A stretch of 38,784 nucleotides of DNA from DYGX01 sp035325905 (GTDB taxonomy: Bacteria > Chloroflexota > Anaerolineae > Aggregatilineales > Aggregatilineaceae). The DNA lies in NCBI GenBank assembly GCA_035325905.1, contig DAOKYY010000029.1, positions 1 through 38,784 of the forward strand. The letters are read 5' to 3'. Position 1 is the stretch's first letter. Every line of letters starts with the position of its first letter. Position numbers and translations under genes: made by a program. A model generated the notes under the pieces. It made no database searches. It worked only from the letters and a program-made list of their open reading frames with translations, and was not told the origin of the DNA. Below, in pieces: positions 14,830 to 23,165 of this stretch.

Positions 14830-17502
14830 CTACCCTTGCGCCGGTTCCTCGGTTGGGGTCGGCGTCGCGGCGGGCGTCGTCCCCAGCGGCGGCTCGCCCA
14901 CGTCCGGCAGTTGCAGCACGTCGTAGGGCTGGCCGCCGCGCGTGATAGTCAGGTACTGGGCGGCGACCCATCCCTCAAGCGTGACGCCCTGGTTCACGTA
15001 GGTCACACGCACCCACGTCCCGTCAAAGTTGCGCCCGATCAACTCCAGCGTCGCGCCGGTCGGAATCCCAACCACCACGCGCGCATCGGCGGTCGGACGG
15101 TCGCGCAGATTCAGGTTCGCGCCGGGGTCGAGCGTCACGACGCCGACGACCGCCTGCTGCTCGACCGGGATCTGCGGCTGGACGCCCGGCGACTCGTAGA
15201 AGCCCGGCTCCGCTTCCTCCAGCTTCGGCAGGGCGCTTAGGTCAAGCGCACGTCCCAGCTGCGAGAGGGTCACGTACTGCGCGGAGACCCAGCCGATGGT
15301 CGCGGCCTGGTTTTCCTTGATGTAGCGGACGCGAATCCAGTTCGGATCGACCGGCTGCCCGACCAGCCCTTCGCTCGGCGCCTCGACGTATCCCAGCGCC
15401 TCAAGCTGCGTCCCGGCCGGGGCGCGGTCCAGCGACTCGGCGTTCGTCGCCGGCAGGCGGCGGACCTGGAGGCTCACGCCAGGGTCGAGATTGACGGTCG
15501 CCAGAATCGCGTTATACAGCGGGGTCGGCGGGCGCACGGAGGTATTGACCGCCTCGCCCGGCTGGTTGAACGGCACTTCCGGCAGCTCGAACAGCTCTTC
15601 AAGCGTGTCGAGCAAGCGTCCATTGAACTCAACGCGCAGATACTGCGCGTTCACCCAGCAGGTGATGTAGCCCCCCTCTGGCTGGTCCCACTCGGTCATC
15701 AGCCACATATCGGGGATGTCTTCGATGATCGGGGTCGGCTCCGGCGTGGCCTCGCCGGTGTCCGGCACAATCGGCTCGCCGGGACGTCCCAGCACGCGTA
15801 GCGTCGCGCCCGCCGGGATCAGCCCCAGCGAGAACGCGGTCGCGGAGGGATACTGGCGGCATTGCAGGTTCGCGCCCGGATCAAGCTGGACAAACGCCGT
15901 CGGCACCGGCGGGGGCTGGGTCGCAGCGGGCGGCGCAACCTGAACGGGCGCCGGGGTCGCCTCACCCTCCGCCGGAGTCGGCTCCAACACCAGCTCGGTA
16001 TCCACCGGCTGAGTCGGCTGAGCGGCGACGTCAGGCGCGGGGGTGGCTTCGGCCGGCGTTACTCCCTCGACAACAGTCACTTCGTCTGTTGCGGTTGCCT
16101 CTTCCGTCGCGACCGCTTCCGAAGTCTGCGTCGGCGCCGCCGCCACGACGACCTCGCCCGCGCCGGGCAGGCTGGTCAGATCGGCGGACACAACCGTCTC
16201 GCCCACCGAGACGTTGTACGGCGCGCCGGAAGCCCCGCCTCCATACACCAGTAGGGTGTAATACACGCCGCCAACGAGCGGGATTTCAGGCACGGCCACC
16301 TCAACCGGGTCGCCCTCGCCCTGAACCTGGACGCCGAGCATTTCGCGGCCCGGCGCGACATCCGCCGAGGCGCTCGCGCTTGACGCAAGATCGCTCGCCA
16401 ACGCGGTGCCGCCTCCGGCCAGCGAGACCGAGACCGAGGCGCCTGGCACCGCGTTCATGATGGCGACGCGCGCCACGCCGGGCGACAGGCCCGTCACGGC
16501 GTCAGGCGCGGCCTGAAGCGCCAGGCTGCCGTCCGCCGCTTCGCCGGTCAGCGCAACCGTCTGGGCCGCTCCGGCTTCGGTCAGCGACAGGTCCGCCGAA
16601 GCCAGCGCCGCATCCGCCGCAGGCGACCCGGCAGCGCGCACGCTGACCGTATAGTCTCCGGCTGGCAGCGGCATGTGAACGGTCATCGCGCCCGTGTCCA
16701 GCGCCGGAGCGACCAGCACATCGTTCAAGTAGACATCCACGCGCCCCGCGTCGGGGCTGCCATTCGCGACGCGCAGGCGCGCGCCGCCCGCCGGCGTATT
16801 GAGTGGCGTCTTGATCGTCAGGGTCGAGGGCGCCGTCGCGCCATCCAGCGTGCCCAGCGCGACGAAAGTGTAGAGCGTGCCGCTATCCAGCCCGATCTCG
16901 CCAATCGCCGCCAGCGCGCTCTCGACCGCGCCGCCCGCCGGAACGAGCACGAGGTCCTGCGATCCGGCCCCGATGTTAACCGTCCCGAACTGCGTCCCAT
17001 AATTCACGCCCTGAAGTAGCGGCGCGCTGACGGTCGTCACCACGTCGAGCGCAGGCGAATTGGGCACGGCGTTGATCGCGGTCAGGCGCGCCAGCCCCAG
17101 ATCGATCTCGTCCAGAATATCCTCGTAGAGCGCGGCCTCGACCGCTTCGGGCGCGCCCTGCGCGACGAGCGTAAACGCCAGGTCCGCCGCCAGCGGGACG
17201 GAGACCTCGACCAGCGCGGCGGCAGCCGGGTCGCTGCCTTGCGCGCGCAGGGCCACCTGGTGCTCGCCCGCGCTGACCATCAGATGGGGCGTCACTTCCC
17301 CAAAGCTCAGCGCAGGCACGATCAAAGCGCCGTCAACGTACACGTCCACGGACGGGCCGCCCGCCACCGCATGCAAAAAGCGGAGCCGCGCGGCAGGCTC
17401 GGCCATCTGAGCGCGCGTCTCGCCGGCGGCAAGAGGTCCGAGCAGCGCCAGCAGCGCGGCCAGGACCAGCGCGCCGGTCAACAGCCAGTTTCGGAGTTTC
17501 AT
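14830..17502 (-). CDS. Secreted modular protein with DUF4397 repeats and SH3b domains
   Basis: An 890-aa exported protein. Residues 1-32 form a signal peptide (basic start, Leu/Ala-rich core, AQA-like end). Four DUF4397-type units begin near residues 38, 137, 240 and 344, each with a pattern like ARLRFLHAVxGxPxVDVYVDG. A Thr/Ala/Pro/Glu-rich linker (about 447-534) leads to three SH3b-type units near 535, 674 and 795 (for example NLNLRDRPTADARVVVGIPTGATLELIG). SH3b domains commonly bind cell wall or act as spacers, so a surface or wall-associated role is likely; no enzymatic domain is visible. The ATG at 17502, with GAGAGG 6 nt upstream, gives a clean signal peptide, whereas the 83-codon N-terminal extension does not look coding. 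Confidence 0.9.
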   Translation of the reverse strand: MKLRNWLLTGALVLAALLALLGPLAAGETRAQMAEPAARLRFLHAVAGGPSVDVYVDGALIVPALSFGEVTPHLMVSAGEHQVALRAQGSDPAAAALVEVSVPLAADLAFTLVAQGAPEAVEAALYEDILDEIDLGLARLTAINAVPNSPALDVVTTVSAPLLQGVNYGTQFGTVNIGAGSQDLVLVPAGGAVESALAAIGEIGLDSGTLYTFVALGTLDGATAPSTLTIKTPLNTPAGGARLRVANGSPDAGRVDVYLNDVLVAPALDTGAMTVHMPLPAGDYTVSVRAAGSPAADAALASADLSLTEAGAAQTVALTGEAADGSLALQAAPDAVTGLSPGVARVAIMNAVPGASVSVSLAGGGTALASDLASSASASADVAPGREMLGVQVQGEGDPVEVAVPEIPLVGGVYYTLLVYGGGASGAPYNVSVGETVVSADLTSLPGAGEVVVAAAPTQTSEAVATEEATATDEVTVVEGVTPAEATPAPDVAAQPTQPVDTELVLEPTPAEGEATPAPVQVAPPAATQPPPVPTAFVQLDPGANLQCRQYPSATAFSLGLIPAGATLRVLGRPGEPIVPDTGEATPEPTPIIEDIPDMWLMTEWDQPEGGYITCWVNAQYLRVEFNGRLLDTLEELFELPEVPFNQPGEAVNTSVRPPTPLYNAILATVNLDPGVSLQVRRLPATNAESLDRAPAGTQLEALGYVEAPSEGLVGQPVDPNWIRVRYIKENQAATIGWVSAQYVTLSQLGRALDLSALPKLEEAEPGFYESPGVQPQIPVEQQAVVGVVTLDPGANLNLRDRPTADARVVVGIPTGATLELIGRNFDGTWVRVTYVNQGVTLEGWVAAQYLTITRGGQPYDVLQLPDVGEPPLGTTPAATPTPTEEPAQG

Positions 17503-17565
17503 GATAGCCTCTCTCCCTCGTTCAGCGTCGGTCTGCTGTCGTACGACTTCCCCCACACTGGCAAG

Positions 17566-17595
17566 ATTGTAGCGCACGCTTGCGACCCTACCCAA
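17566..17595 (-). promoter_or_regulatory. Candidate promoter of the SH3b gene
   Basis: On the minus strand, TTGGGT (17595-17590), an 18-base spacer and TACAAT (17571-17566). The leader would be about 57 nt. Confidence 0.5.
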
Positions 17596-17630
17596 CGCCC
17601 GGCTGACGCTTAGCTCGCCGCGCCGCCCGC

Positions 17631-17672
17631 AAAAAACAAGCGCGCCGCCGGGATCGGGTCCGGGCGGCGCGC
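17631..17672 (-). terminator. Intrinsic terminator of ahcY
   Basis: A perfect 10-base stem, GCGCGCCGCC (17640-17649) with GGCGGCGCGC (17663-17672), read on the minus strand and followed by TTGTTTTTT. It lies 20 bases after the ahcY stop and upstream of the SH3b gene. Confidence 0.92.
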
Positions 17673-17692
17673 ACTCCTCGGGGCGAGCGGAT

Positions 17693-18958
17693 TTAGGTGC
17701 CTTCCTGCCACTGGTGCAGATAGCGCACCTGCTGCTCGGTGAGCGTGTCAATCATGACGCCCATCGACTCGAGCTTCAGCCGCGCGATCTCCTGGTCAAT
17801 CGCCTCCGGGATGGTGTACACCCGGTTCTCCAGGTTCTTGCCTTCCACCAGCATGAACTCCGAGCCGAGCGCCTGGTTGGCGAAGCTCATGTCCATCACG
17901 CTAGCGGGGTGGCCTTCCGCCGCGGCCAGGTTGACCAGGCGGCCATCGGCCAGCAGGTTGATCACGCGCCCGTCGCGCAGGCGGTATTGCTCGACGAACG
18001 GGCGGATGCGGCGCGGCTCGCCCTCGGACATCTCGCGCAGGCCGGGGATGTTGATCTCGACGTTGAAGTGGCCGCTGTTGGCGACGATCGCGCCGTCCTT
18101 CATCTGCTCGAAGTGGCGCACGTCGATCACGTTGATGTCGCCGGTCGAGGTCACAAACACGTCGCCAAGCGGCGCGGCCTCGATCATCGGCATGACGCGA
18201 TAGCCATCCATCACCGCTTCGAGCGCCTTAAGCGGGTCGATCTCGGTCACGATCACGTTGGCGCCCATGCCTTTGGCGCGCATCGCGATCCCCCGGCTGC
18301 ACCAGCCGTAGCCGCCGACGACCACCGTCCGCCCGGCCAGCAGAATATTCGTCGCCCGGATAATGCCGTCAATCGTGCTCTGGCCGGTCCCGTAACGGTT
18401 GTCGAACAGGTGCTTGGTCAGGCTGTCGTTGACCGCGACCACCGGGAACTTGAGCGCGCCGTCCGCCGCCATCGCGCGCAGGCGGATAACGCCGGTCGTC
18501 GTCTCCTCCGTGCCGCCGATCACCTCGCCCAGCAAATCGGTGCGGTTCTTGTGCAGCTCGCTGACCAGGTCCGCCCCGTCGTCCATCGTCACGTGCGGGC
18601 GGTGGTCCAGCGCGCGCTTAAGGTGGTCATAGTAGGTGGCGTTGTCCTCGCCCTTGATGGCGTAGACCGGGATCTCGTAGTGCGATACCAGCGCCGCCGC
18701 GACATCGTCTTGCGTGCTGAGCGGGTTGGACGCGGTCAGGACCACGTCGGCGCCGCCCGCTTGTAGCGTCCGCATCAGATTAGCGGTCTCGGTGGTGACG
18801 TGCAGGCAGGCGGACATCCGCACGCCGTCCAGCGGGCGCTCCTTCTCAAACCGCTCACGGATTTGTCGCAGAACCGGCATATCGCGCTCGGCCCACTCAA
18901 TACGATAGCGTCCGCCGGTTGCCAGGCTCAGATCGCGGACATCATGTTCAACCGTCAT
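17693..18958 (-). CDS. ahcY: Adenosylhomocysteinase (SAH hydrolase)
   Basis: A 421-aa NAD-dependent cytoplasmic enzyme that splits S-adenosylhomocysteine into adenosine and homocysteine, recycling the product of SAM methyltransferases. Substrate-domain motifs ACLHVTTETANL and NDSLTKHLFDNRYGTGQS are present. The NAD-binding loop is VVGGYGWCSRG near residue 216, and NSGHFNVEI lies near 292. The C terminus (LTEQQVRYLHQW) and the short length match the archaeal/Thermotoga-like form that lacks the roughly 40-residue insertion of eukaryotic enzymes. The ATG at 18958 has GAGGAG 8 nt upstream. An adenosine-kinase-like gene is three genes upstream on the same strand, which fits removal of adenosine to pull this reversible reaction forward. 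Confidence 0.97.
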   Translation of the reverse strand: MTVEHDVRDLSLATGGRYRIEWAERDMPVLRQIRERFEKERPLDGVRMSACLHVTTETANLMRTLQAGGADVVLTASNPLSTQDDVAAALVSHYEIPVYAIKGEDNATYYDHLKRALDHRPHVTMDDGADLVSELHKNRTDLLGEVIGGTEETTTGVIRLRAMAADGALKFPVVAVNDSLTKHLFDNRYGTGQSTIDGIIRATNILLAGRTVVVGGYGWCSRGIAMRAKGMGANVIVTEIDPLKALEAVMDGYRVMPMIEAAPLGDVFVTSTGDINVIDVRHFEQMKDGAIVANSGHFNVEINIPGLREMSEGEPRRIRPFVEQYRLRDGRVINLLADGRLVNLAAAEGHPASVMDMSFANQALGSEFMLVEGKNLENRVYTIPEAIDQEIARLKLESMGVMIDTLTEQQVRYLHQWQEGT

Positions 18959-19013
18959 GCAACTGTCTCCTCAATGCTGGTATAGAGTCCGCGCCAACGG
19001 CAGACCACCGGAC

Positions 19014-19019
19014 ATTGTA
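19014..19019 (-). promoter_or_regulatory. Candidate ahcY -10 element
   Basis: TACAAT on the minus strand (19019-19014), about 55 bases before the ahcY start, in the 89-base gap after the deacetylase-like gene. No good -35 is visible. Confidence 0.4.
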
Positions 19020-19047
19020 ACACACAATCGCGCGCGCCAGCCGGGCA

Positions 19048-19881
19048 TTAGCGGTGCCAGTGGGTGATTTCCCAGAAGATGCCATCGTAGGCATCCGCTG
19101 CCGGGCCGACGCGCCCCACGAAATAGATGGGTTGCGCGTCGGGTGGCGCTGGCTCAAGCGCGGCGCGCCCGCCACCTACTCCGGCCACGATGCCGATCCC
19201 GCAGGCGCGGCACACCTCGGCGATGGGAGCGCGTAGCCGCCCGGCGTGCGAATCGCTCGCGCCGTTGCCAAAAGGCAGAATCAGCGTGCCGACCGGCTGC
19301 CCGGTCCGCGCCGCGATCAGCGCGGCGGACGCGCCGATTTCGTGCCGCAGAACGTCCGGCGTGATCCCGACCTCGGCCAGATTTCGGTGGCTGGTGGTGT
19401 GCGTCGCCAGCTCGATCCCGCTGGCCTGCCAGACTGCGGCGCAGCCCCACAGCGCGTCGTCCTGCTCTTTAAGCTGGACCAGCCGCCCGTCATCGCACGT
19501 CACGATTGGTTCCGTGATGATCCCCACCACTGCCGGGACGGCCCGTTCGAGTAGCACGTCGATCATGCGCGCGATAAACGCGAAGTTGCTCGACCCGCGT
19601 ACCAGCGTCAGATCGTCGATCGTGATGATCGCCGGGCGCGCGGGCAGGGATCGCGACCCGCTCAGATGATCCCACAGCGCGCGGTAGGTGATCGGCGTGT
19701 AGTTGCGCTCCGCGAGCCAGTCCAGCAGGCGCGGCAGGTTGTCGAGGTGAGCCTGGCGGGCGTGCAGCATCACCGTCGGCGGGACCGGCACGCGCTCCAC
19801 CGAAGCCCGCGCCGCCGGGACGGGCAGCACGGCCCCGGCTGCTGCCCCCGCGAGAAGTTTCAGAAAGCTGCGCCGCCGCAT
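19048..19881 (-). CDS. Tat-exported polysaccharide deacetylase-like protein
   Basis: A 277-aa protein beginning MRRRSFLKLLAGAAAGAVL, a twin-arginine signal with SFLK consensus, so it is probably exported folded. The body resembles the NodB/polysaccharide deacetylase fold. ITIDD (near residue 90) supplies the metal/catalytic Asp pair, THTTSH (near 162-167) supplies the two metal-binding histidines, and LPFGN replaces the usual YPFG. It may deacetylate an extracytoplasmic glycan; the substrate is unknown. Two starts are possible: GTG at 19887, which overlaps the upstream TGA, and ATG at 19881, chosen here because it puts the Tat motif at the terminus. The gene follows the GNAT gene with essentially no gap. 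Confidence 0.85.
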   Translation of the reverse strand: MRRRSFLKLLAGAAAGAVLPVPAARASVERVPVPPTVMLHARQAHLDNLPRLLDWLAERNYTPITYRALWDHLSGSRSLPARPAIITIDDLTLVRGSSNFAFIARMIDVLLERAVPAVVGIITEPIVTCDDGRLVQLKEQDDALWGCAAVWQASGIELATHTTSHRNLAEVGITPDVLRHEIGASAALIAARTGQPVGTLILPFGNGASDSHAGRLRAPIAEVCRACGIGIVAGVGGGRAALEPAPPDAQPIYFVGRVGPAADAYDGIFWEITHWHR

Positions 19882-19883
19882 GG

Positions 19884-20696
19884 TCACATCTCGCGCCGCA
19901 GGGCCGGGCCTTCGATCATCGGGCCGTGAATGCGGAAGCCCAGCTTTTCATAGACGTGGATCGCCGGGGCGTTGTCTATGCGGACGTTGAGCACGATCGG
20001 GTTCAGCCCCGCGTCGAGCGCCTCACGCACCACCGCCGCCGTGCAGCGCGCCGCAAGGCCGCGCCCGCGCCAGTCCGGCCGGGTAAAGACGTTGCCGATT
20101 GCGACCACCCGCTCAGCTGGCGACCAGACGTGCGTGCCTGCCGCCGCGATCAGCGCGGAGCCTTCCCAAAGGCCGTAAAAGGTGCCGTGCTCGATCTGCC
20201 ACGGGCTGAAGGCGACGATCTCCTCGCCCGGCTCGGCGGCGTGCCGGAACAGATCGGCCAGCGCGGCGGCGTGCTCACCGCCGAGGTGCGCCACGCCGTT
20301 CAGCGGCGGGGGCGCGAAGGCGCCAGGGTCGAGCGCCATCCGCCACTCCTGATGCGGGTTGTATAGCGCGTACCGGGCGGAGAAGACCGGCTCCAGCGCG
20401 GGCGGCAGCAGCGTGTAGACCTCGGCAGGCAGATCATGCGCGTCGAGGATCGCCGCCACACCGTCCGGCGCGCCGAACGCGCAGAAGACCGCCGGGTCCA
20501 GCCCGCGATAGACCAGGGCCAGCGCCTCGACCCACCCTGTCCCCGCGAACGCCCCGTAGAACGCCGTCTGCGGCCAGAAGGCGGCGTCGAGATCGCCCAG
20601 CGCATACGCCGTCAGGATGCGATCGCGGTCGAGGAACGCGCGGATCGGCGCCGGATCGACCAGCGGCGCCGTGCGCCAGCCGGTCAGCGCAGCCAC
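19884..20696 (-). CDS. GNAT family N-acetyltransferase
   Basis: A 270-aa protein with an N-terminal domain of unknown role (about 1-125) and a C-terminal GNAT domain. In the GNAT part, VVAIGNVFTRPDWRGRGLAARCTAAVV (near 196-222) is the acetyl-CoA pyrophosphate-binding motif A, with RGRGLA as the Q/RxxGxG/A core. LNVRIDNAPAIHVYEKLGFRIHG is motif B. The acceptor cannot be predicted. The GTG start at 20696 overlaps the end of the kinase gene by 13 bases, and the stop overlaps or abuts the start of the deacetylase-like gene, so the three are probably one transcript. Confidence 0.88.
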   Translation of the reverse strand: MAALTGWRTAPLVDPAPIRAFLDRDRILTAYALGDLDAAFWPQTAFYGAFAGTGWVEALALVYRGLDPAVFCAFGAPDGVAAILDAHDLPAEVYTLLPPALEPVFSARYALYNPHQEWRMALDPGAFAPPPLNGVAHLGGEHAAALADLFRHAAEPGEEIVAFSPWQIEHGTFYGLWEGSALIAAAGTHVWSPAERVVAIGNVFTRPDWRGRGLAARCTAAVVREALDAGLNPIVLNVRIDNAPAIHVYEKLGFRIHGPMIEGPALRREM

Positions 20697-21643
20697 GCGT
20701 CCAGCGCCCCCTGGTCGTCGAAGGCGGTGCGGAAGCGCGCGACGAACTCCGGCAGCGTGAAGGTGTGGTTCTGCGTGCCGTTATGTTCCAGCACGTAGGC
20801 CGCCGCTACCGAGCCAAGCTGCCCGCATAGCTCCCACCCGAAGCCGGACGCGATCCCCTTCAGCAGCCCGGCGCGGTAAGCGTCCCCGACCCCGGTCGGG
20901 TCCACCAGCCGCGCCACGGGAAAGACCGGGACGAAAGTGTGCTCGCCGCCCGCGTAGATGTGCGAGCCTTCGCCGCCGTGCGTGACGATCAGCGTCTTGC
21001 CTTCGGCGACCAACTGATCGCGCGTCAGGCCGGTTTTATTGGCAATCATCGCCCACTCGTACTCGTTGACGATCAACATGCTGCACCGCTCGGTGCCATG
21101 CCGCAGGAAATCGGCGTCGAGCCAGATCACCTGCTGGCTCGGATCGAACAAAAACGGCACGCCGCTCTGCCAGCACTCGCCGGCCAGCTCGGACATTGCG
21201 ACCGGGTCGTTCGGCGCGACCACGACCAGGTCCGGCTTGCCGCTGACCGCTTCGGCCAGCCGGTACCCGCGCGAGTGCGCCATCGCGCCGGTGAAAAACG
21301 AGCCAATCTGGTTGCTGTCGCTGTCGGTGTTGACGAAAAAGGACGCGGTGAACACATCCGGGATGATGCGCACGGCTGAGGTATCGACGCCGTTCACGTC
21401 CAGCCAGGCGCGGTAATCGGCGAAATCGACCCCGGCGGTGCCCATCAGGATCGGCCGCTCGCCGAGCAGCGCGAGGTTGTAGGCGATGTTCGCGCCGGAG
21501 CCGCCGCGCTCGCGCACCAGCGTTTCGACCAGGAAGCTGACGCTGATCCGGTCGAGCTTGCCCTCGATCAGGTGCTCGCGAAACCGGCCCGGAAAACGCA
21601 TCAGATAGTCGAAGGCAATCGACCCAGAAACAACGATCTTCAT
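20684..21643 (-). CDS. PfkB-family kinase, probable adenosine kinase
   Basis: A 319-aa ribokinase-fold kinase. The N terminus MKIVVSGSIAFDYLMRFPGRF and the segments SVSFLVETLVRERGGSGANIAYNL, DFADYRAWL and DPSQQVIWLD resemble the mycobacterial-type adenosine kinase group. The C-terminal PfkB signature is DPTGVGDAYRAG, with D254 as the likely catalytic base and the GVGD anion hole. The probable reaction is ATP + adenosine to ADP + AMP. The ATG at 21643 has AAGGA 7 nt upstream. It heads the run kinase, GNAT, deacetylase-like, ahcY. Since ahcY produces adenosine, the context supports the adenosine assignment over ribose or fructose. Confidence 0.9.
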   Translation of the reverse strand: MKIVVSGSIAFDYLMRFPGRFREHLIEGKLDRISVSFLVETLVRERGGSGANIAYNLALLGERPILMGTAGVDFADYRAWLDVNGVDTSAVRIIPDVFTASFFVNTDSDSNQIGSFFTGAMAHSRGYRLAEAVSGKPDLVVVAPNDPVAMSELAGECWQSGVPFLFDPSQQVIWLDADFLRHGTERCSMLIVNEYEWAMIANKTGLTRDQLVAEGKTLIVTHGGEGSHIYAGGEHTFVPVFPVARLVDPTGVGDAYRAGLLKGIASGFGWELCGQLGSVAAAYVLEHNGTQNHTFTLPEFVARFRTAFDDQGALDAWLR

Positions 21644-21710
21644 GGCGCGTCCTTTTGTGCTGCACGCGGCTGCGCTGCTCAGCAGACCGATCGACCGGCA
21701 AAACAGCCGA

Positions 21711-21738
21711 AGTATACCATCAAACGCGCGGCTCGAAA
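21711..21738 (-). promoter_or_regulatory. Candidate promoter of the adenosine kinase gene
   Basis: Minus-strand TATACT (21716-21711) preceded by TGG (extended -10), with a poor -35 (TTTCGA, 21738-21733). Confidence 0.45.
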
Positions 21739-21758
21739 CCTCGAACTGTCCGGCGCGG

Positions 21759-21787
21759 TTGCGCGCGGCGCGGGCCTGGGCTACTGT
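21759..21787 (+). promoter_or_regulatory. Candidate promoter of the CpaF-like gene
   Basis: TTGCGC (21759-21764), 17-base spacer, TACTGT (21782-21787) in the divergent region between the kinase and the ATPase genes. Confidence 0.45.
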
Positions 21788-21835
21788 ACATCGTCAACGA
21801 CAACCAGCGCGACCATTCGCGCCGAGGAGCCGCGC

Positions 21836-23119
21836 ATGACTTCACCCGAAAGCCCGTCCGATGGCCGCTCCACGCCGTTCTCCCCGCTGGTGCCGGGCCG
21901 CAGCGGGCGACCCACTTATTCGCTGGAGGCGCTGCGCGAGCGCGTCGAGCGCCAGTTCCAGGCGGAGACCGCCGGCCGGGACGACATCCTGGACGATCTG
22001 ACCGCGCCTGACGACCGGCGTGCGCTGCTGGCGGAGATCACCGATTACGTGCTGGCGGTCGAGTCGATCACGCTCGATGGTCGCTCGCGTGCCGCGCTGA
22101 TCGAGGCCGCCTACGCCAGCCTGTTCACCTTCGGCCCGCTCGACACGCTGATCGATGACGACGCCGTGACCGAGATCGCGGTGGACGGCCCGGACACAAT
22201 CGCGGCGCGGCGCGGTCTGGGGCGGCTGGAGCGCGTCGCGGCCCGGTTCGACGACGCCGCGCACCTGGCCCGCGTGACCGAGCGGCTGCTCGCGTTGGGC
22301 GAAAGCGGACCCCTGGCGGAGGCGCTGATCGCGGAGCAGGCGGTTTCCGTGCAGGGCCGCCGCGCCCGGATCAGTGCGGTCATGCCTCCCGTCAGCGCCG
22401 CGATCAGCGTGCAGCTTCGCCTGCACCCGCGCCAGCCGATCACGCTCGACGCGCTACACGCCCCGCTTGGAACGCTGCCCGCCGAAGCCGCCATGCTGCT
22501 GCGCGCGATCGTGGGCAGCGGCTGGGGCGCGCTGATCGCCGGCGAGAAGGGTCTCGGCAAAACCACGCTGGCCGGGGCGCTGGCGGCGCTGCTGCCAGCC
22601 GGCGCCCAGGTGATCGCGGTCGAGCGCGCCGCCGAGCTGCCGCTCCCGGAGACGGTCGCGCGCGAAACGGTTTCGGCGGGGCGGTCGTTCGCGGACGCGC
22701 TGCGCGCCGCGTACCAGGCCGCGCCCGATTGGTTGCTGGTCGACGAGCTGCGCGGCGACGAGCAGGGCGCGCTGTGGGCAGCACTGGAGCATCCGCCGGG
22801 GCCGCGCGGGCTGTGGGTCTGGCGCGGCGCGTCCCAGCCGGAGCGATTGCGCAGCGCGCTTAACATGGCGATCCGGCGCGACAACCCCGCCCTGCCTCAG
22901 AGCGCGCTCGACGCGGCATGGGCGGCGCATTTTCCATTCGTCGTCGCGCTGCGGATGGCTCCCGACGGCGCGCGGCTGGCGTACCTCGCGGAAACGCGCC
23001 TGGCGGCGGGCGAGCTGCGGATCGCGCCGCTGATCGAGCGCCGCGACGGCGGCTGGCGCAGAACCGGCGAGCGCCCCATTCACGCGCTGGACGTGCCGGG
23101 GGAATTCTCGGCGGGGTAA
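21836..23119 (+). CDS. CpaF/VirB11-like secretion ATPase (orphan)
   Basis: A 427-aa protein with the architecture of type II/IV secretion traffic ATPases. An N-terminal helical domain (about 1-90) precedes a domain with FTFGPLDTLIDDDAVTEIAVDGPDTI, the usual CpaF sensor region. The ATPase core has Walker A GEKGLGKT (236-243) and a Walker-B-like segment LLVDELRG containing E304. CpaF hexamers drive assembly of Tad pili or secretion across the inner membrane. No TadB/TadC, prepilin, prepilin peptidase or secretin gene is in the window, so it is an orphan. The ATG at 21836, with GAGGAG 6 nt upstream, was chosen; the frame is open to 21572 but overlaps the divergent kinase gene. Confidence 0.88.
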   Translation: MTSPESPSDGRSTPFSPLVPGRSGRPTYSLEALRERVERQFQAETAGRDDILDDLTAPDDRRALLAEITDYVLAVESITLDGRSRAALIEAAYASLFTFGPLDTLIDDDAVTEIAVDGPDTIAARRGLGRLERVAARFDDAAHLARVTERLLALGESGPLAEALIAEQAVSVQGRRARISAVMPPVSAAISVQLRLHPRQPITLDALHAPLGTLPAEAAMLLRAIVGSGWGALIAGEKGLGKTTLAGALAALLPAGAQVIAVERAAELPLPETVARETVSAGRSFADALRAAYQAAPDWLLVDELRGDEQGALWAALEHPPGPRGLWVWRGASQPERLRSALNMAIRRDNPALPQSALDAAWAAHFPFVVALRMAPDGARLAYLAETRLAAGELRIAPLIERRDGGWRRTGERPIHALDVPGEFSAG

Positions 23120-23165
23120 GGCGTCCGGTTCCGACTGCCGCATGACTACCAGAAGACAGCGCAAG

